Positions 34,771 to 46,438 are shown, counted from the first letter of the stretch. The stretch: 64,000 nt of DNA from Benincasa hispida (GCF_009727055.1 NC_052358.1:42236947-42300946), one strand, 5' to 3'. A program made the numbers and translations. Notes: generated from the sequence alone by a model not told the origin.

Positions 34771-35376
34771 AAAATCAGACGTGTGATGCATTAGGTAAAT
34801 ATGACCATACCTTGAATAATCATCAATAAAATTGATGAAATATTCATACCCACCTCGAGCTTTGACATTCATCGGTCCACAGAGGTCCGAATGTATGAGC
34901 TCTAAGGGTATTGTGGCTCTGAGACCTTTTCCAGTAAAAGGTCTCTTAGTCATTTTTCCCTTAAGACAAGATTCACATGGAGGTAAAGAATTGTTTTCTA
35001 ACTGATTTAGAAGTCCATTCTTAACCAATCTCTCAATCCTTTTGAGATTTATGTGGCCAAGTCTTAAGTGCCATAGATAGGCATTAGAAGAAACTTTTTG
35101 TCTTTTATTCTGAGTTTCGGCTGTTCTAAACATCTCAGTATTTAAGACAAAATTTTCTTTAGTTTGTCTTAACTTATATAAGTTGTTTTCAAGTATAGCA
35201 GAACAAATTTGAATACCTTTTCTGAAAATGAACGCTTCATTAACTTCAAAAGATATTTTATACATTTGTTCCATAATACAAGCGATAGATATCAAATTCC
35301 TCTTCATAAGAGGTGCATACAAAACATCTTTAAGTATGATATATCTATCGTTGAAAAACAACTTCAAGTCTCCCAC
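34765..35376 (-). pseudogene. Element B GAG-pre-integrase and first part of integrase
   Basis: Uninterrupted frame. It includes HLRLGHINLKRIER and CESCLKGKMTKRPF (the H-H-C-C zinc-binding region), then ELIHSDLCGPM with the first catalytic Asp, and YEYFINFIDDYSRYGHIY. The frame breaks after MHHTSDFF. Collinear with 5235-5800 of element A. Confidence 0.82.
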
Positions 35377-35741
35377 TGCTTCGGTCGAGACAACCTCTCT
35401 TGTTCCAACCTTGAGGGTGATCTCACCTTCTTCAAGCTTTTTCCAGGAACTAGTTTCCTGAAAAGAGAAGCAAATATGATTAGTGGCTCATGAATCCAAT
35501 ATCCAGGTTGAGGTATCATACTTCACTAAATATGTTTCAGCAACTAGTAAATCATATTTACCTTGTGCTTCTTTCGAGGCAGGGGTGCTTCTTTCGAGGC
35601 AGAGGCCTGAGGACATTCCTCAGTTAAGACAAATCTCAGGTTATCTATTACTAGTGTTGAATTCAGATTGTTTTTCCATGTTGAGTAATTATCACCATTT
35701 AGTTTCTCGGAAGCTAAGAGTTGAATTATTGAGCTATTCAT
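35377..35741 (-). pseudogene. Element B shortened gag and protease
   Basis: The gag start at 35741 (MNSSIIQLLASEKLNGDNY, then STWKNNL) is followed after about 65 codons by the protease region, so most of gag is deleted. An imperfect repeat of GTGCTTCTTTCGAGGCAG at 35567-35602 lies at the shortened junction. The protease motif reads WILDS-stop-ATNH: the Gly of DSGATNH is a TGA (complement of 35488-35490), exactly next to the catalytic Asp. Confidence 0.75.
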
Positions 35742-37838
35742 GCTAAAAAAGACATATCCTTTTTAGTAAAAAAAACATTAATCTTTTAAATCCAATCAAG
35801 TTTAGCAAAAAATCTAATAATGTACTCTTCATCATTATATTTTGTAACGATATTTCAATGGTTTAGAATAACCTTCATCGAGGGGTGATCGACTATTCCT
35901 CCGTTGAACCAAGACTATCTTGACTAGATACTATCACCAGAATAACTCTTATTCCTATAGTAACTTAGTTATCGCTACTTTGGTCAAGAATTTACTAACA
36001 CTTAGTAATTCTCGTAAGTGTGACCCTCCATTCTCAGACCTCAAAGATCAGAATCATTATGCTCCCGAAATTGAAAAGACAAGAATGAAAATGGACCTAA
36101 GAGACCCTATCAATTTCTAGAGTTCGCAGTGTTCCGAATCCTATAATACAGCCCTCCGATTGGTAAGGTCGCACCAAGGCAGACATGCAGACGCATTATA
36201 GGAATCTCACAGTGCGACCTAATGGAAGAAACCGTAGGATGTGTTGACACACTTCCTTCTCCCACTTACTATGAACAACTTCCCCTATTCACCTTGGTAT
36301 TGACTCATGCAAACACTCTCCGAATGGAGTCCGCTCCTAGGACAGCCCAAAGCCAAGCATGAATCTCACGGTGTGAACTCTTAGGGACGCTAGAGCTAAA
36401 AGTACATTACTTCTCTCCAGCTGAAGTGTTCTAGATGATTAGGGTATAAAAGAACTTAGCGATACATTTCAGCTAACTAAACATATCCTAAGTCTAGGTG
36501 ATTCATCCGAGTATAATTTTTATACTAGATTTTTAACCTACGATGTCTAGGTGATAAACAAATTTTATTACCTCATACCACTCACGCATGCTCATAAAAC
36601 CAATTTAACCTAACTCAGACGTCGGCTCCATCTCCAGGTAGTAGGTGTTCCATGAACCGTTAACTTAAAAATCTTCAACCTTAGTCATCTTATCTGACTT
36701 TTTGCCAAGATCTTGTCGGGTGAGTTTTCTTGTAACTTCGGTTTTATAAGATATCGACCTATTTTCTATGAAAATTGGGATTGCTCGATGGTTAACCATA
36801 AGTGAGCATGCATCTTATCTTTGTTATAGATTTTAGAAGTCTAGGTTATTTTATAACAATTATAAAATAAATTATAACAATTATAACCCTAGAGCATTCA
36901 TCTATAACATGCTTCCTTCAGTCAAACATGCTTTACTATAACACTTATATTAAAACTAAGCATGCATAGTATATATTTTATAACACTTATAAGATATAAT
37001 AAATGCATGTCACATGTTTTTCCTATGATGGGATTTTAAAACTATATGGCATACTATATGCATACATAATCAAACAATATTATATATCACATGTATAATA
37101 GGTAAACAACACTAAAGTGGACCGATTTTGACATTAAAAAAAATAAATAACTAATTTATTACACAAATCAGCAACCAGCTTCCCAAAACTGGCTTCAAAC
37201 ACTTTGAACCATCTAGAACCGCTCAGAAGCCACTCGAACCAGCCTAAAAACTCCAGAAACCAAGTTGAACCGATCAAACAGACTGGTCCAGACCATCTGA
37301 ACCAGCTGGTCAATGAATGCTGGGGCAGTCAACGGAGGCGCGAGGCGGGTCGGGTCGACGAAAATCGCGGGTGCGCGGTGAATCGGGTCGATACACGGCG
37401 CGTGGGTCGTGGGTCACGGGTGAACGACGCAAGCGAGGAAGCTTCGAAACGGGTCGGGCCGGAGCGCGGATCGGTTCGAAAACTTGTCGATAGCTGGCAC
37501 ATGGGGCTTTTCCAAACTGGGTCGGACCGCTACTTGGGTCGTGTCTGGGAGCTCTCTTCTCGGGTCTGTGAGCCATTTTTCTCCAATTTTGTTGCTATCC
37601 TCTCTCCCGGAATCAAGCAATTACAGCCTAATTTTGACTCTAATGACTCCAACAAATTTACAAATCCCTTTTCACATATTAATGCTCATAAACATGTGAG
37701 CAATTACAAATTTTCACAAGAAATTTAAATAGAAACAATGTCAAAATCATAATAAATCTACTTTAGTTCATATTTCATTCAACACTTGAATAGAAAGGAA
37801 AAAAAAACACCCACCAAAAGCAATTGAGCGTAAAGCAT
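35742..37838 (-). mobile_element. Element B 5' leader (2.1 kb) with GC-rich insert
   Basis: Long non-coding leader between primer-binding site and gag. Its gag-proximal half matches the element A leader at 3820-4467. Its PBS-proximal half matches 45660-46330, for example GCATATAGTATG. A markedly GC-rich block at about 37310-37600 opens frames on both strands. No protein family is recognised in them. Confidence 0.7.
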
Positions 37839-37850
37839 GCTCTGATACCA
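37839..37850 (-). other. Element B primer-binding site (initiator tRNA-Met type)
   Basis: The minus strand reads TGGTATCAGAGC, the standard copia primer-binding site complementary to plant initiator tRNA-Met, two bases from the LTR end. Confidence 0.92.
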
Positions 37851-37852
37851 CA

Positions 37853-38178
37853 TGATGGAACACAAGACATACACAACGGAAAAATGACCTAATTACACTC
37901 TAATTGATTTTAATTTAAAGAAAATAAGCATGCAAATGGAGGAAAAAACAGTAAATAAAAGTTGATAGGAAACAACCTTTATAGCTCCCGAACAATGCTT
38001 TTCCTCGCTGAATCTCAACCCGAACTTTTTTGGACCACCACTAGAGTTGACCTACTATCCTCTGGACTCAGAATTGGGTTGTGAGACCCGATGGATGAAG
38101 AAAATCGAGAGAGAGAAAGAGATGGAAAAGAAATGAAATTTCTTTTGGTTTGGGTTTTTCCTTTTTTTTTTACAGATT
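37853..38178 (-). repeat. Element B 5' LTR, truncated to its 3' 326 bp
   Basis: It matches the left 320 bp of the 3' LTR (30355-30672) through the CCTTTTTTTTTTACAG stretch, then stops abruptly. About 1.6 kb of U3 and promoter is missing, so this copy cannot be transcribed from its own 5' LTR. Confidence 0.82.
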
Positions 38179-38317
38179 TATCGACATTTGATGGAAAAAA
38201 AAACTAAGACTTTTGGAGGACGTTATAGGTCTTATAGCTGTGAATGATGATTGTTGGTGAAGACAATAGATGTAGTAAGAGCTATGAATTCTTCAATATC
38301 TTATCAAGGTGGGATTT
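38179..38317 (+). mobile_element. Element C internal region, right end, with polypurine tract
   Basis: The sequence resumes after element B and ends TCAAGGTGGGATT directly before the LTR head at 38318, the expected place of the polypurine tract. Confidence 0.45.
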
Positions 38318-38447
38318 GTAAGGTTTTAGTAAAATATTAGAATAGTAACAACCCCACATTCAAAAAGATTCAAGGAAGTGATGAGCTCTAAATACTATAA
38401 AAAATTTTATGACTTTGGTTTCAAATCATCACATTAAGAAAAACTTA
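38318..38447 (+). repeat. Element C 3' LTR, first part
   Basis: It aligns with 29225-29345: GTTTTAGTAAAATATTAGAA versus GTTTTGACAAGATATTAGAA, and ATGACTTTGGTTTCAAATC versus ATGACTTTGATTTAAATC. It is interrupted at 38447 by the Mutator-like element and continues at 46439. Confidence 0.65.
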
Positions 38448-39070
38448 GGGTAAAATACACTATTGGTCCCATGGGTTTGGGGTTTGTATTTATTTGATCC
38501 CTGAAATTTTTAAATAGGCGTTTTTAGTCCCTGAGGTTTGAAGAAATGTTCTAAATGGTCCTTAAGTTGATTAAACTGTTAATTGAATAACTTAAATATT
38601 ATATGGCAGTTACTAGTTTGCTGGCTTGACATCTTTTATTAGTTATATATGAGTTATTGATGATTTAGCATGTGACTGGATAATTTTTTCTCTTATTCTC
38701 TCCCTCTCGGTCTCTTCCTACCTTCCTCTAGGGGAACTTTGCAAACATTGACCCATTCATCCACGACCTCTCCACTCTCTTTCTCCTTCTCTTCTTGTTG
38801 GGGCTGATTAGTGTAATTGAAACTAAGAAAGGAACTTCCCCTACAAATTTATTAAAGATGAAACATTTATATATGGAAAAATTTAGGGGGTGTTCTTCTT
38901 CCACCTGCAATCCCATTAGGTTTTTATTATAGATGGCCTTATATTTGGAGGCTCAAATTAAAATGGCCACCTGTTGAAAAAGAAATGGAAAGTGGTCATT
39001 TGCTTGCATCATCCATGTGTGATTTTACCGCTTCGCCCCTAAATCCACCCTGCACACCTACCACTATCAA

Positions 39071-39745
39071 TGAACTCGATCCTTGATGATTTGTCACTCG
39101 TTACTCGATGACGAGTTACTCAATACTCACTACACAGTATATGACAGAACCCGACACATGCTATATCTACTATACTCAATCATGGCTATGTCATACTCGA
39201 TACTCGATTACTTTATACTCAATCCTTTTGAATTACCCGCACCATGTTTGTCCTTCTCTGTAGTTAATACTTATGTATGAACATACACAAATTGAAAAAA
39301 TTCCTAACAATTCTCACAATTCTTTCAAATCAATTTCTTGAAAATTGAAGTAATTTTTTTTATTAACAAAACAAAAAAGAGAAAATTATGCTCACTTTCC
39401 TTCCAGAAAACCCACTTCACAAAACCTGAACTTGTTGACATAAAATAAAGTTATAAAGATATTCAGATCGTTGTAGACAACTAATTTCATACGTCAAGTA
39501 AGTAAATGTGCTAGTTTTTTGCTCAGTTTTTTACTTTTTTCACGTTGTGTGAAAGACCTATGAACATAGCAAAGAGAACGAGTGAGTGTGAGTTTTTTAG
39601 TGTGCACTGAGACAGGCGAGTAGCTTCTAGTGGAGCAAGGATGAGGGGAGAGAAAACTATGAACTAGTAAGCATCGAGTTGAAGAATCTTGAGTATCAAG
39701 CATCGTGTATCGAGCGTCGAGTAGTTAAGAGCGAGTATCTAACAA
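39071..39745. repeat. Clusters of ACTCGAT words in opposite orientations inside the MULE
   Basis: ACTCGAT/ACTCAAT-type words recur at 39071-39225. Their complement (ATCGAGT, GTATCGAG, GCATCGAG) recurs at 39669-39745, an imperfect large inverted repeat around about 450 bp. Nature unknown. Confidence 0.45.
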
Positions 39746-39769
39746 AAACCTATTTTCCTAACTGCTCAT

Positions 39770-40022
39770 TTTTCATATTGTTTTTCTTTAATGATGGAGG
39801 AGTATCTATTCATATGTTATGGTGGTGGGATGACATAAAAGAACACTATACTGGAGGCCGTTTGAAGGGTTTGCTAATTTTGAGCATATTGACATATAAT
39901 GAGTTGGTAAATCTAGTATATGAGATCATGCAAGTTAGTTCAAGTGAGTTCAAGATTATAATGAGGGTGACATATAAGATGAATATTGATTCTCCTCCAG
40001 TATGCTTAATGAACAATGATGA
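39770..40022 (+). pseudogene. MULE transposase N-terminal fragment, cut by an LTR
   Basis: The translation contains HYTGGRLKGLLI, TYNELVNLVYEIMQV, VTYKMNIDSPPV and NNDDV. This is the N-terminal domain of plant Mutator transposases (YxGGRLKG, xYxELVxxVYxxLxV, SPPVxIxxDxDV). At 40023 the gene meets the head of a copia LTR. The open frame runs about 40 codons into LTR sequence, giving a chimeric frame to 40143. The zinc finger and DDE core are absent. The true start is upstream and possibly spliced; I did not fix it. Confidence 0.72.
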
Positions 40023-43000
40023 TGTTAGGTTGTATGTCCTGAAACTCGCAGTTTGTAAAATTAAACATATTCTATTATCAATAAAGATGTTATTCAAAAT
40101 TACTTCAATAAAGTTGTTATTGAATCTAAAATTGCACTTATAAAGTCTAAATCTAATAAACTAAGATCCATGACTTTGATATGAATACTTGAACTTTATG
40201 TGGAGACATAAAAGTGGATCAGGTTCGAGTAAATAGCCAAAACGGTCTATAGTATACGAATAAGGTTGGGTGCCTCATTTTGGTCATACTATTGGATGCG
40301 GCTCACTCTGTAGTTGTTAGAAGTTGTCGTAAAGGTGCTACAAACGAAGTGATCCTGATTCATTTATGTATTGACATGAGAAGTGGAGTCCTATGCAATG
40401 AGTTTGCATAAGATCGGACCAAAAAATAAGTCACTCTTACTTTATAATGTTGTTTATGTTTGGATTGGTGTCCTAATTCTCCCGGAGTCTCGTTGTTTGT
40501 AATATATACACATCGTTATGAATAAAATAAGTGTAATTTCATTCTGGCATTTACTCATATCCAATAAACAAAGCTCCATGGTTATCATATGTAAACTTAA
40601 GCATGTATATGAGATATACAAGTGAATCATGCCTTAAGTGATAACCTAAATAGGTCTGCAGTATAAGAATTAAGGAGAGATTTCCGATCCTTGTGACACT
40701 ATGGATACGATACGCTTTGTGGAGGTTTGCAAGTATTGTGAACTACTACAAATGGTAGATCCTAACCATTCATGTGGAGACATGGTATGGGAGTGTCCTA
40801 TATAAAAAGTTTGTATAAGATCGGACCATGAGATAACTAGTCTCTGTATATAACGTCGTTGATACTGAAGACTTACATCTCACCTAAAGAACCATAGGTG
40901 ACATGACCCCAATCCTAAGTGTTTTGGAAACTCCTACTTTTGAGGGCGGTTCTTTGATTACTATGGGTGAGAGTGGCCAGATTGTCAATTCAACATGCAT
41001 ACCTTTTTGGGGACTTGTCTGATTTGCGAGCTGGGAACATAGTTACACAAGATGGAATTCACTCCTTCTCCAAAGTAGGGGTAAGTAAATAGATTGCTCC
41101 CTTAAGGGCTGATTCTGGGGCTTGAACATAGTGGCCACAACTTCTCTTTAGAAGAGAAGACTCAATCATAGTAGAACTATGACTTATGTTCGTTAGAGGG
41201 ATCAGTGGTACTTGAGGAGTTAGATGTAACTACAAGGGCATAACGGTTATTGGCCCGACTATACTTATGAGCGATCTGTGAATGGTTATCACACTGTTGA
41301 TTGGTTAAGATGGACACATAATATATCTATAGTAAGAAGAGTTCAACTGTCGATTTTTAGTGGAGTATTTGGTTGTTAACGGATGTGGGTCCCCTGACTA
41401 AAGATTTTAGTCATTTATTCATGTATCGTTAGAGCTTCGTACTACAGTACATAAGGTCCCCTTGGTAGCTCAATGGATTTAAGTTGAGGATCAGTTCTTG
41501 GTGTTGATTTGAAATGTTCAAATTGACAAGAGGTAATTCGATTATATATGATATGATCGGTATGATGTATGAGATACATCTAGTAGAGGATTAATGTAAA
41601 TTAGATTTACATTAAGTGCCATGAAATAGAAAAAGAGTTATGGTTTATATGTTCCATGAGATGAAATATTAAAACTATAGGTTATAAATATACTATGGTA
41701 AGTTGGTTATCATATGTATTTATAATAATATTAATTATTGGATAATTATCTCTTTTTCTCAAATAACCAATTGAGTGGGAGGTTATTGGTAGTTTCATGG
41801 TAACCGTGAGATAAAAGGAAAAATGTTTTCCTAAATTTAGTAATAATTTAATTGAGATTTCCATTCTTAGAAATTACTCACGGAAAGGTTGTCAAGTAAA
41901 TACAATTTACTAAACGATAGCTTGGAGAGACTAGACGATCATGGAGTGTTTCTACACGATAGACACTCAGTTGGCCGATTAGCTAAACGATCGCATAGCG
42001 TTTGTTAAACAATTAGTCTATACGATAGACATTATCATATTTCACTTGCTCAATCGTTTACACGATTGTTCTCCTCCAACCTCTTCCTCAACCAAGTCCA
42101 CACAGAGCCCACACTTCTGGATTTTCACACAGAGAATACCAAGGTAGCCATTGTGGGGTGTCATACTCAACTCGACATATGGAGGTCGTTCACTGTGTTC
42201 GTGATCGGGGTGATCGTTATGTTCGAGATGGTTGTGGATAGTGCAGTGTTGCGGTCAAAGTGTGCGAGCATTCGTGTATTTTCGTGTTGCTGTGAACGAG
42301 TGTTCGTGATCAAGGGTTGTTGAAGATGAGTCTTCAAAGGTATGTCAATTCTTCCCTTGATCTTTAGAAAAGCATGTTGTAATTTCGTTGTATGCATAGC
42401 CTGTTTGTTTCCGTTTGTTGACTGTTATTATTAATGTTCATATACGATTGAAAACGATCCTTCCACTGCTCATGGAAATTCTCATGTTCGATTTCCTTCA
42501 GTTTACTATTTAAGACTGAATATTTCGGTTAGATGGCCTAGGCAACTCGATCTTAATCCTAAGCTAACTATGAACTTCTTTTTATTTAGGATTATCCTTA
42601 GATTTTCATAGGTGAGGGTTGGCTCAACAGTGTCGGCTCAATAAGCCTCCCATTGCAAGGGTAAGACCGGGTAGATAGCTGAGAACATAGGGTGCAATAA
42701 GAAATTCACGTCTACCCGATTTAGGGATAGAAGAAAGGTTGTTCTCTTAAATACTAAATCCAGGTCTTGAACAAGGGGTCTCACCCTCTCATTGGCCTGA
42801 GAGGGATCCGATTTAGTGATTGGATCACAAATCAATTGTTCATTAGAGGATCAGTGGAACTTAAGGAGCAACATGTAATATCAAGGGGTAAAATAGCATG
42901 TTGACCCAGCTATTATTACGAACAACCTGTGAAGGATAATTATGATTAAATCAAGTGAACACAAATAATTTACAGTGGGAAGAGTGCAACTATCGAACTA

Positions 43001-43643
43001 TAGTGGTATGACTTGATAGTTAACGAATACTGATTAATTTGGTCTAAAGATTTTTAGCCAAATAATCTTAAATCGTTGGAGCTCATGATCTGTAGGTCCA
43101 TAAGGTTCCTTTACTAGCTCGTAAAACATGAACACCTTAAATTATTAAATTGAGTGAATTTGGAATGATATCAATTTGAATTGTTCAAATTGAATTTCAG
43201 TTCGAAAATGTTCAAATTGAAATTAGGGTTTGAATCATAATAAGTTCACGTTCAAATTAGGATTTATACAATTATATTCGATATAATTAATTAATGTTTA
43301 ATTTATTTAAATTAAACGAAATTGGAGAGTTTATAATATTTAAATATTGATTTAAATATTAATTATATGAATAGGATTCATGTTTAAAAGTAGGTATGTG
43401 ATTAATTTAATATTTGATATTAAATTATGATATAATTAATTAAATATGTTTAGTTAATTAAAATTAAATTAATTTCTCATTTTATTTCAAATTTCAGAAT
43501 TTGAAATTATGATTTTGATTTTGATTGATTTTGAATTAATTAAAATTTGAAATTGAAAAAGTGGAAACACCCCACTCTATACAGAAGAAGGTGTTTCCTC
43601 CTTGAATCACCACTTAGCCCATTATCTTCATCATCTTGATGCT
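40023..43643 (+). repeat. B-type copia LTR inserted in the MULE transposase, itself split by a solo LTR
   Basis: The head TGTTAGGTTGTATGTCC at 40023 matches the LTR heads at 43644 and 32318 (minus). It is interrupted at 40456 by the A-type solo LTR and resumes at 42506 with TTTAAGACTGAATATTTC, matching 44088 on. It runs to 43643, where the next LTR begins. The 3' end and the internal part of this element are not present. Confidence 0.75.
40457..42500 (+). repeat. A-type solo LTR (2044 bp) with perfect 5-bp target duplication
   Basis: It starts TGTTTGGATTGG, ends TTTCCTTCA, and is flanked by GTTTA at 40452-40456 and 42501-42505. Removing it restores a continuous B-type LTR (compare 44070-44110). 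It has no internal region, so it is a solo LTR left by LTR-LTR recombination. Confidence 0.88.
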
Positions 43644-45645
43644 TGTTGGGTTTTATGTCCTAAAACTCGCAATTTGTAAAAGTTAAACATATTCTATTAT
43701 CAATTAAAAAAAATGTTTTTCAACATTTCTTCAATAAAGATATTGAATCCATTAATTGCATTCATAGAGATTAAATCCAATAAACTAAGATCTATGGCTA
43801 TTACATGAATATTTGAACTTTATGTAGTGACATAAAGATGAATCAAGTTCGAGTAAATAGTCAAAATGGTTTATAGTACATGATTAAGGTTGGGTACCTT
43901 ATTCTGGTAACACTATTGAATGCGGCCTACTCTATAGTTGTTACAAGTTGTTGTAAAAATACTACAAACGAAGTGATACAGATTCATTTATGTATTGACA
44001 TGAGGAGTAAGGGCGTTCTATGCAATGAGTTTGCATAAGATCGGACCAAGAAATAAGTCCCTCTTACTTTATAACATTATTTATTGTTTAAGACTGACTA
44101 TTTAACTTAGATGACCTAGGTGACTCGATCTTAATCCTGAGCTAACTATGAACTCTTATTTATTCGAGATTGTCCTTAGATTTGCATAGGTGAGGGTTGA
44201 CTCAACAGCGCTGACTCAATAAACCTCCTATTTCAGGGATAAGACCAGGTAGATAGTTAGGGATATAGTGTGCAAGATGAAATCACGCCTACCCGATGTA
44301 GGGAGAGGAGAAATGTTGTTCTCTTAAGTACTGTATCCAGGCCTTGAACAAGGGGCCCCACCCTCTCATTGGCTCGAGAAGGATCCGGTTTAGTGATTGG
44401 ATCATAAACTAATTGTTCATTAAATGATCAGTTAGAACTTAAGGAACAAGATATAATATCGAGGGTAAAATAACACATTGACCCAGTCGGTATTACGAAC
44501 AACCTATGAATGATTGATTTACTGGTGATGGTTAAATCATGTGGATACAAATATATCTACAGTGAGTAGAGTGCAACTATCGAGCTATAGTGGTGTGACT
44601 CAATAGTTAATGAATACCGATTAATTCGGTCTAAAGAGTTTAGCCAATTAATCTTAATTGTTGGAGCTCATGATCTGCAGGTCCATAAGGTCCCTCTACT
44701 AAATCGTAATACATGAACACCTTGAATTATTAAATTGAGTGAATTTGGAATGATATCGATTTGAATTGTTCAAATTGGATTTCAAATTTGAAAAAATTCA
44801 AATTGAAATTAGGGTTTGTATAATTATATTCGATATAATTAACGTTTAATTTATTGAAATTAAACAAAATTGGAGAGTTTATTATATTTAAAAATTGATT
44901 TAAATATCAATTACATGAATAAGATTCATGTTTAAAATTAAGTGTGTGATTAATTTAATATTTGATATTCAAATTATTTAATTGATTAAATTTGTTTAAT
45001 TAATCATAAATCAAATTAATTTCCAATTTTAAATTCAATTTGAGAAATTAGATTTTGAATTTTTGAATTTGATTGATTATGAATTGATCAAATAGATTTT
45101 AATTAATTTGGAATTAATTAAAATGGAAATTAAGGTTTTGAAAAATATGAAAAAGTTGAATTTTGGGTTTCAAAAGTGGAAACACGCTCACTTCATTGAA
45201 GTAGGAGGTGTTTCCACATGAAGCACACACAAATCCCACCATATAGTTACTGGCCTTGTCCAAATTCTGAAGTGCTTGCATGGTGGTGGTGGATAAAAAC
45301 ACTCTAATTTGAAGGAATGGGTGGATGATTGAAGCTGAAAATTGGTTTTATGTAGACTTCATCTTCTTCCTCCCAAAACCCATAACATTAACTTACCAAA
45401 TTCACTCAAATCTGAGTTCCAACACTCAAATTCAAGGCTGAGAATAGTAGAGAAGATCTCTTGGTGGTTCACTCTCGATTTAGAGTTGAATTAACGTGAA
45501 TAGCAACTTGGGATTAGAAGATTTCATCAAAGGTATGTTTATTTCAAACCCTCTTGTGAAAGCATGCTTTTAGAACTCAAATTAAATATAATTAGAGTAC
45601 TTATTGATTCTGTTTGCTTCTATTGCATGCTAGTATATCCTTTCA
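43644..45645 (+). repeat. B-type copia 5' LTR (2.0 kb)
   Basis: It starts TGTTGGGTTTTATGTCC, ends CTTTCA, and is followed two bases later by a primer-binding site, so it is a 5' LTR. Its blocks (GGTGAGGGTTGACTCAAC, CTCATTGGCTCGAGAAGG, TTGTTCATTAAATGATC) match those of 42506-43600 and element B. Confidence 0.82.
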
Positions 45646-45647
45646 AT

Positions 45648-45659
45648 TGATATCAGAGC
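45648..45659 (+). other. Copia primer-binding site
   Basis: TGATATCAGAGC, one mismatch from the initiator tRNA-Met type TGGTATCAGAGC, directly after the LTR end. Confidence 0.85.
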
Positions 45660-46330
45660 GTGATTTAAGCACTTGGGTGAATTTCTGAAAAATGTATGTT
45701 TGGACTGATATGGATGATTCTTCAACTTTGACATTAGATTTTTCTTTGATTTCTAAGTTAAATTTGTAATTGACTCTTAATTGATGAGCTTATATGTGTG
45801 CTCTAGAGTCTGTAATTTATTTTGAGATATTAGACCAAATTAAGTTGTAATTTGGAGTTTGAAGCAAGCAAGGTCGGGGAGAAAATTATACATAAAAGCT
45901 TCTGTCCAGGCAGCGTTGCAACGTTGTTCTTCGCGCCAGCCCAGATTCGTGATGTTCTTCGCGCAGCGTTGCAACGTTAGGATGAAGCGTCGTGACACTA
46001 TTCATCCCAGCCCAGAAACGCGTGTGCCCTTCAAACCAGTTCCTGTGAGATGGTTCCGGTTCAATCGGTTCTCCTCCAAACCGGTATGGTTCAATATCCT
46101 TTGGTGCCTTGGTGGTCTGATTCAGACAGTTCGGGTCCAGTTCGAGTCGATTTGAGCGGTTTTTCATCAAATTAAAATTGTCCTTAGCTATTTTTGTAAT
46201 AATTTAGTTTATTTGTTTGCTTAGAATGCCAAAGTTGAACCATATCAGTATTTATTTTACATAATTATGCAGATGTATGTTGTATTTAAATTTAAACATG
46301 TTTGTGCATATAGTATGACATTTAGATTTA
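45660..46330 (+). mobile_element. Leader of a truncated B-type copia element
   Basis: It matches the PBS-proximal half of the element B leader, with GCATATAGTATG near 46306. It contains a GC-rich block at about 45895-46160 with a repeated GCGTTGCAACGTT word. It is cut off by the right terminal repeat of the MULE, so gag-pol is absent. Confidence 0.65.
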
Positions 46331-46438
46331 AATCTTTCAAATCTCATGAACGAAAAGAGTTATTTTAAAAGTTCAGAGATCAAATAGACACCAACTCCAA
46401 ATTTCGGAGACTAAAAGTATCTTTTGCCCAAAAACTTA

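Larger units (their letters stand above)
38448..46429 (+). mobile_element. Mutator-like element (MULE) with perfect 9-bp target duplication
   Basis: The left end is GGGTAAAATACACTATTGG. The right end, on the minus strand, is GGGCAAAAGATACTTTTAG. The two arms remain alignable for about 95 bp (TCTATTTGATCYCTGAA..TTT). The 9-mer AAAAACTTA lies immediately outside both ends, at 38439-38447 and 46430-46438, and removing the element rejoins the two halves of the element C 3' LTR. A 9-bp duplication is the hallmark of Mutator insertions. The interior carries an N-terminal transposase fragment and later LTR insertions. The rest of the transposase gene and its right-hand interior are missing. Confidence 0.85.

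Noticed and set aside
37204..37728. Long open frames on both strands that might suggest a gene
   Set aside because: They coincide with the GC-rich block of the element B leader, between the primer-binding site and gag. Low stop density is explained by base composition, and no domain is recognised.
45859..46170. Overlapping open frames on both strands near a copia leader
   Set aside because: Same explanation as above: a GC-rich block in a retroelement leader, with no domain.
38448..46429. Reading the MULE as a Pack-MULE carrying captured host genes
   Set aside because: All recognisable interior sequence is either MULE transposase or later copia LTR and leader insertions. No host gene fragment was identified.
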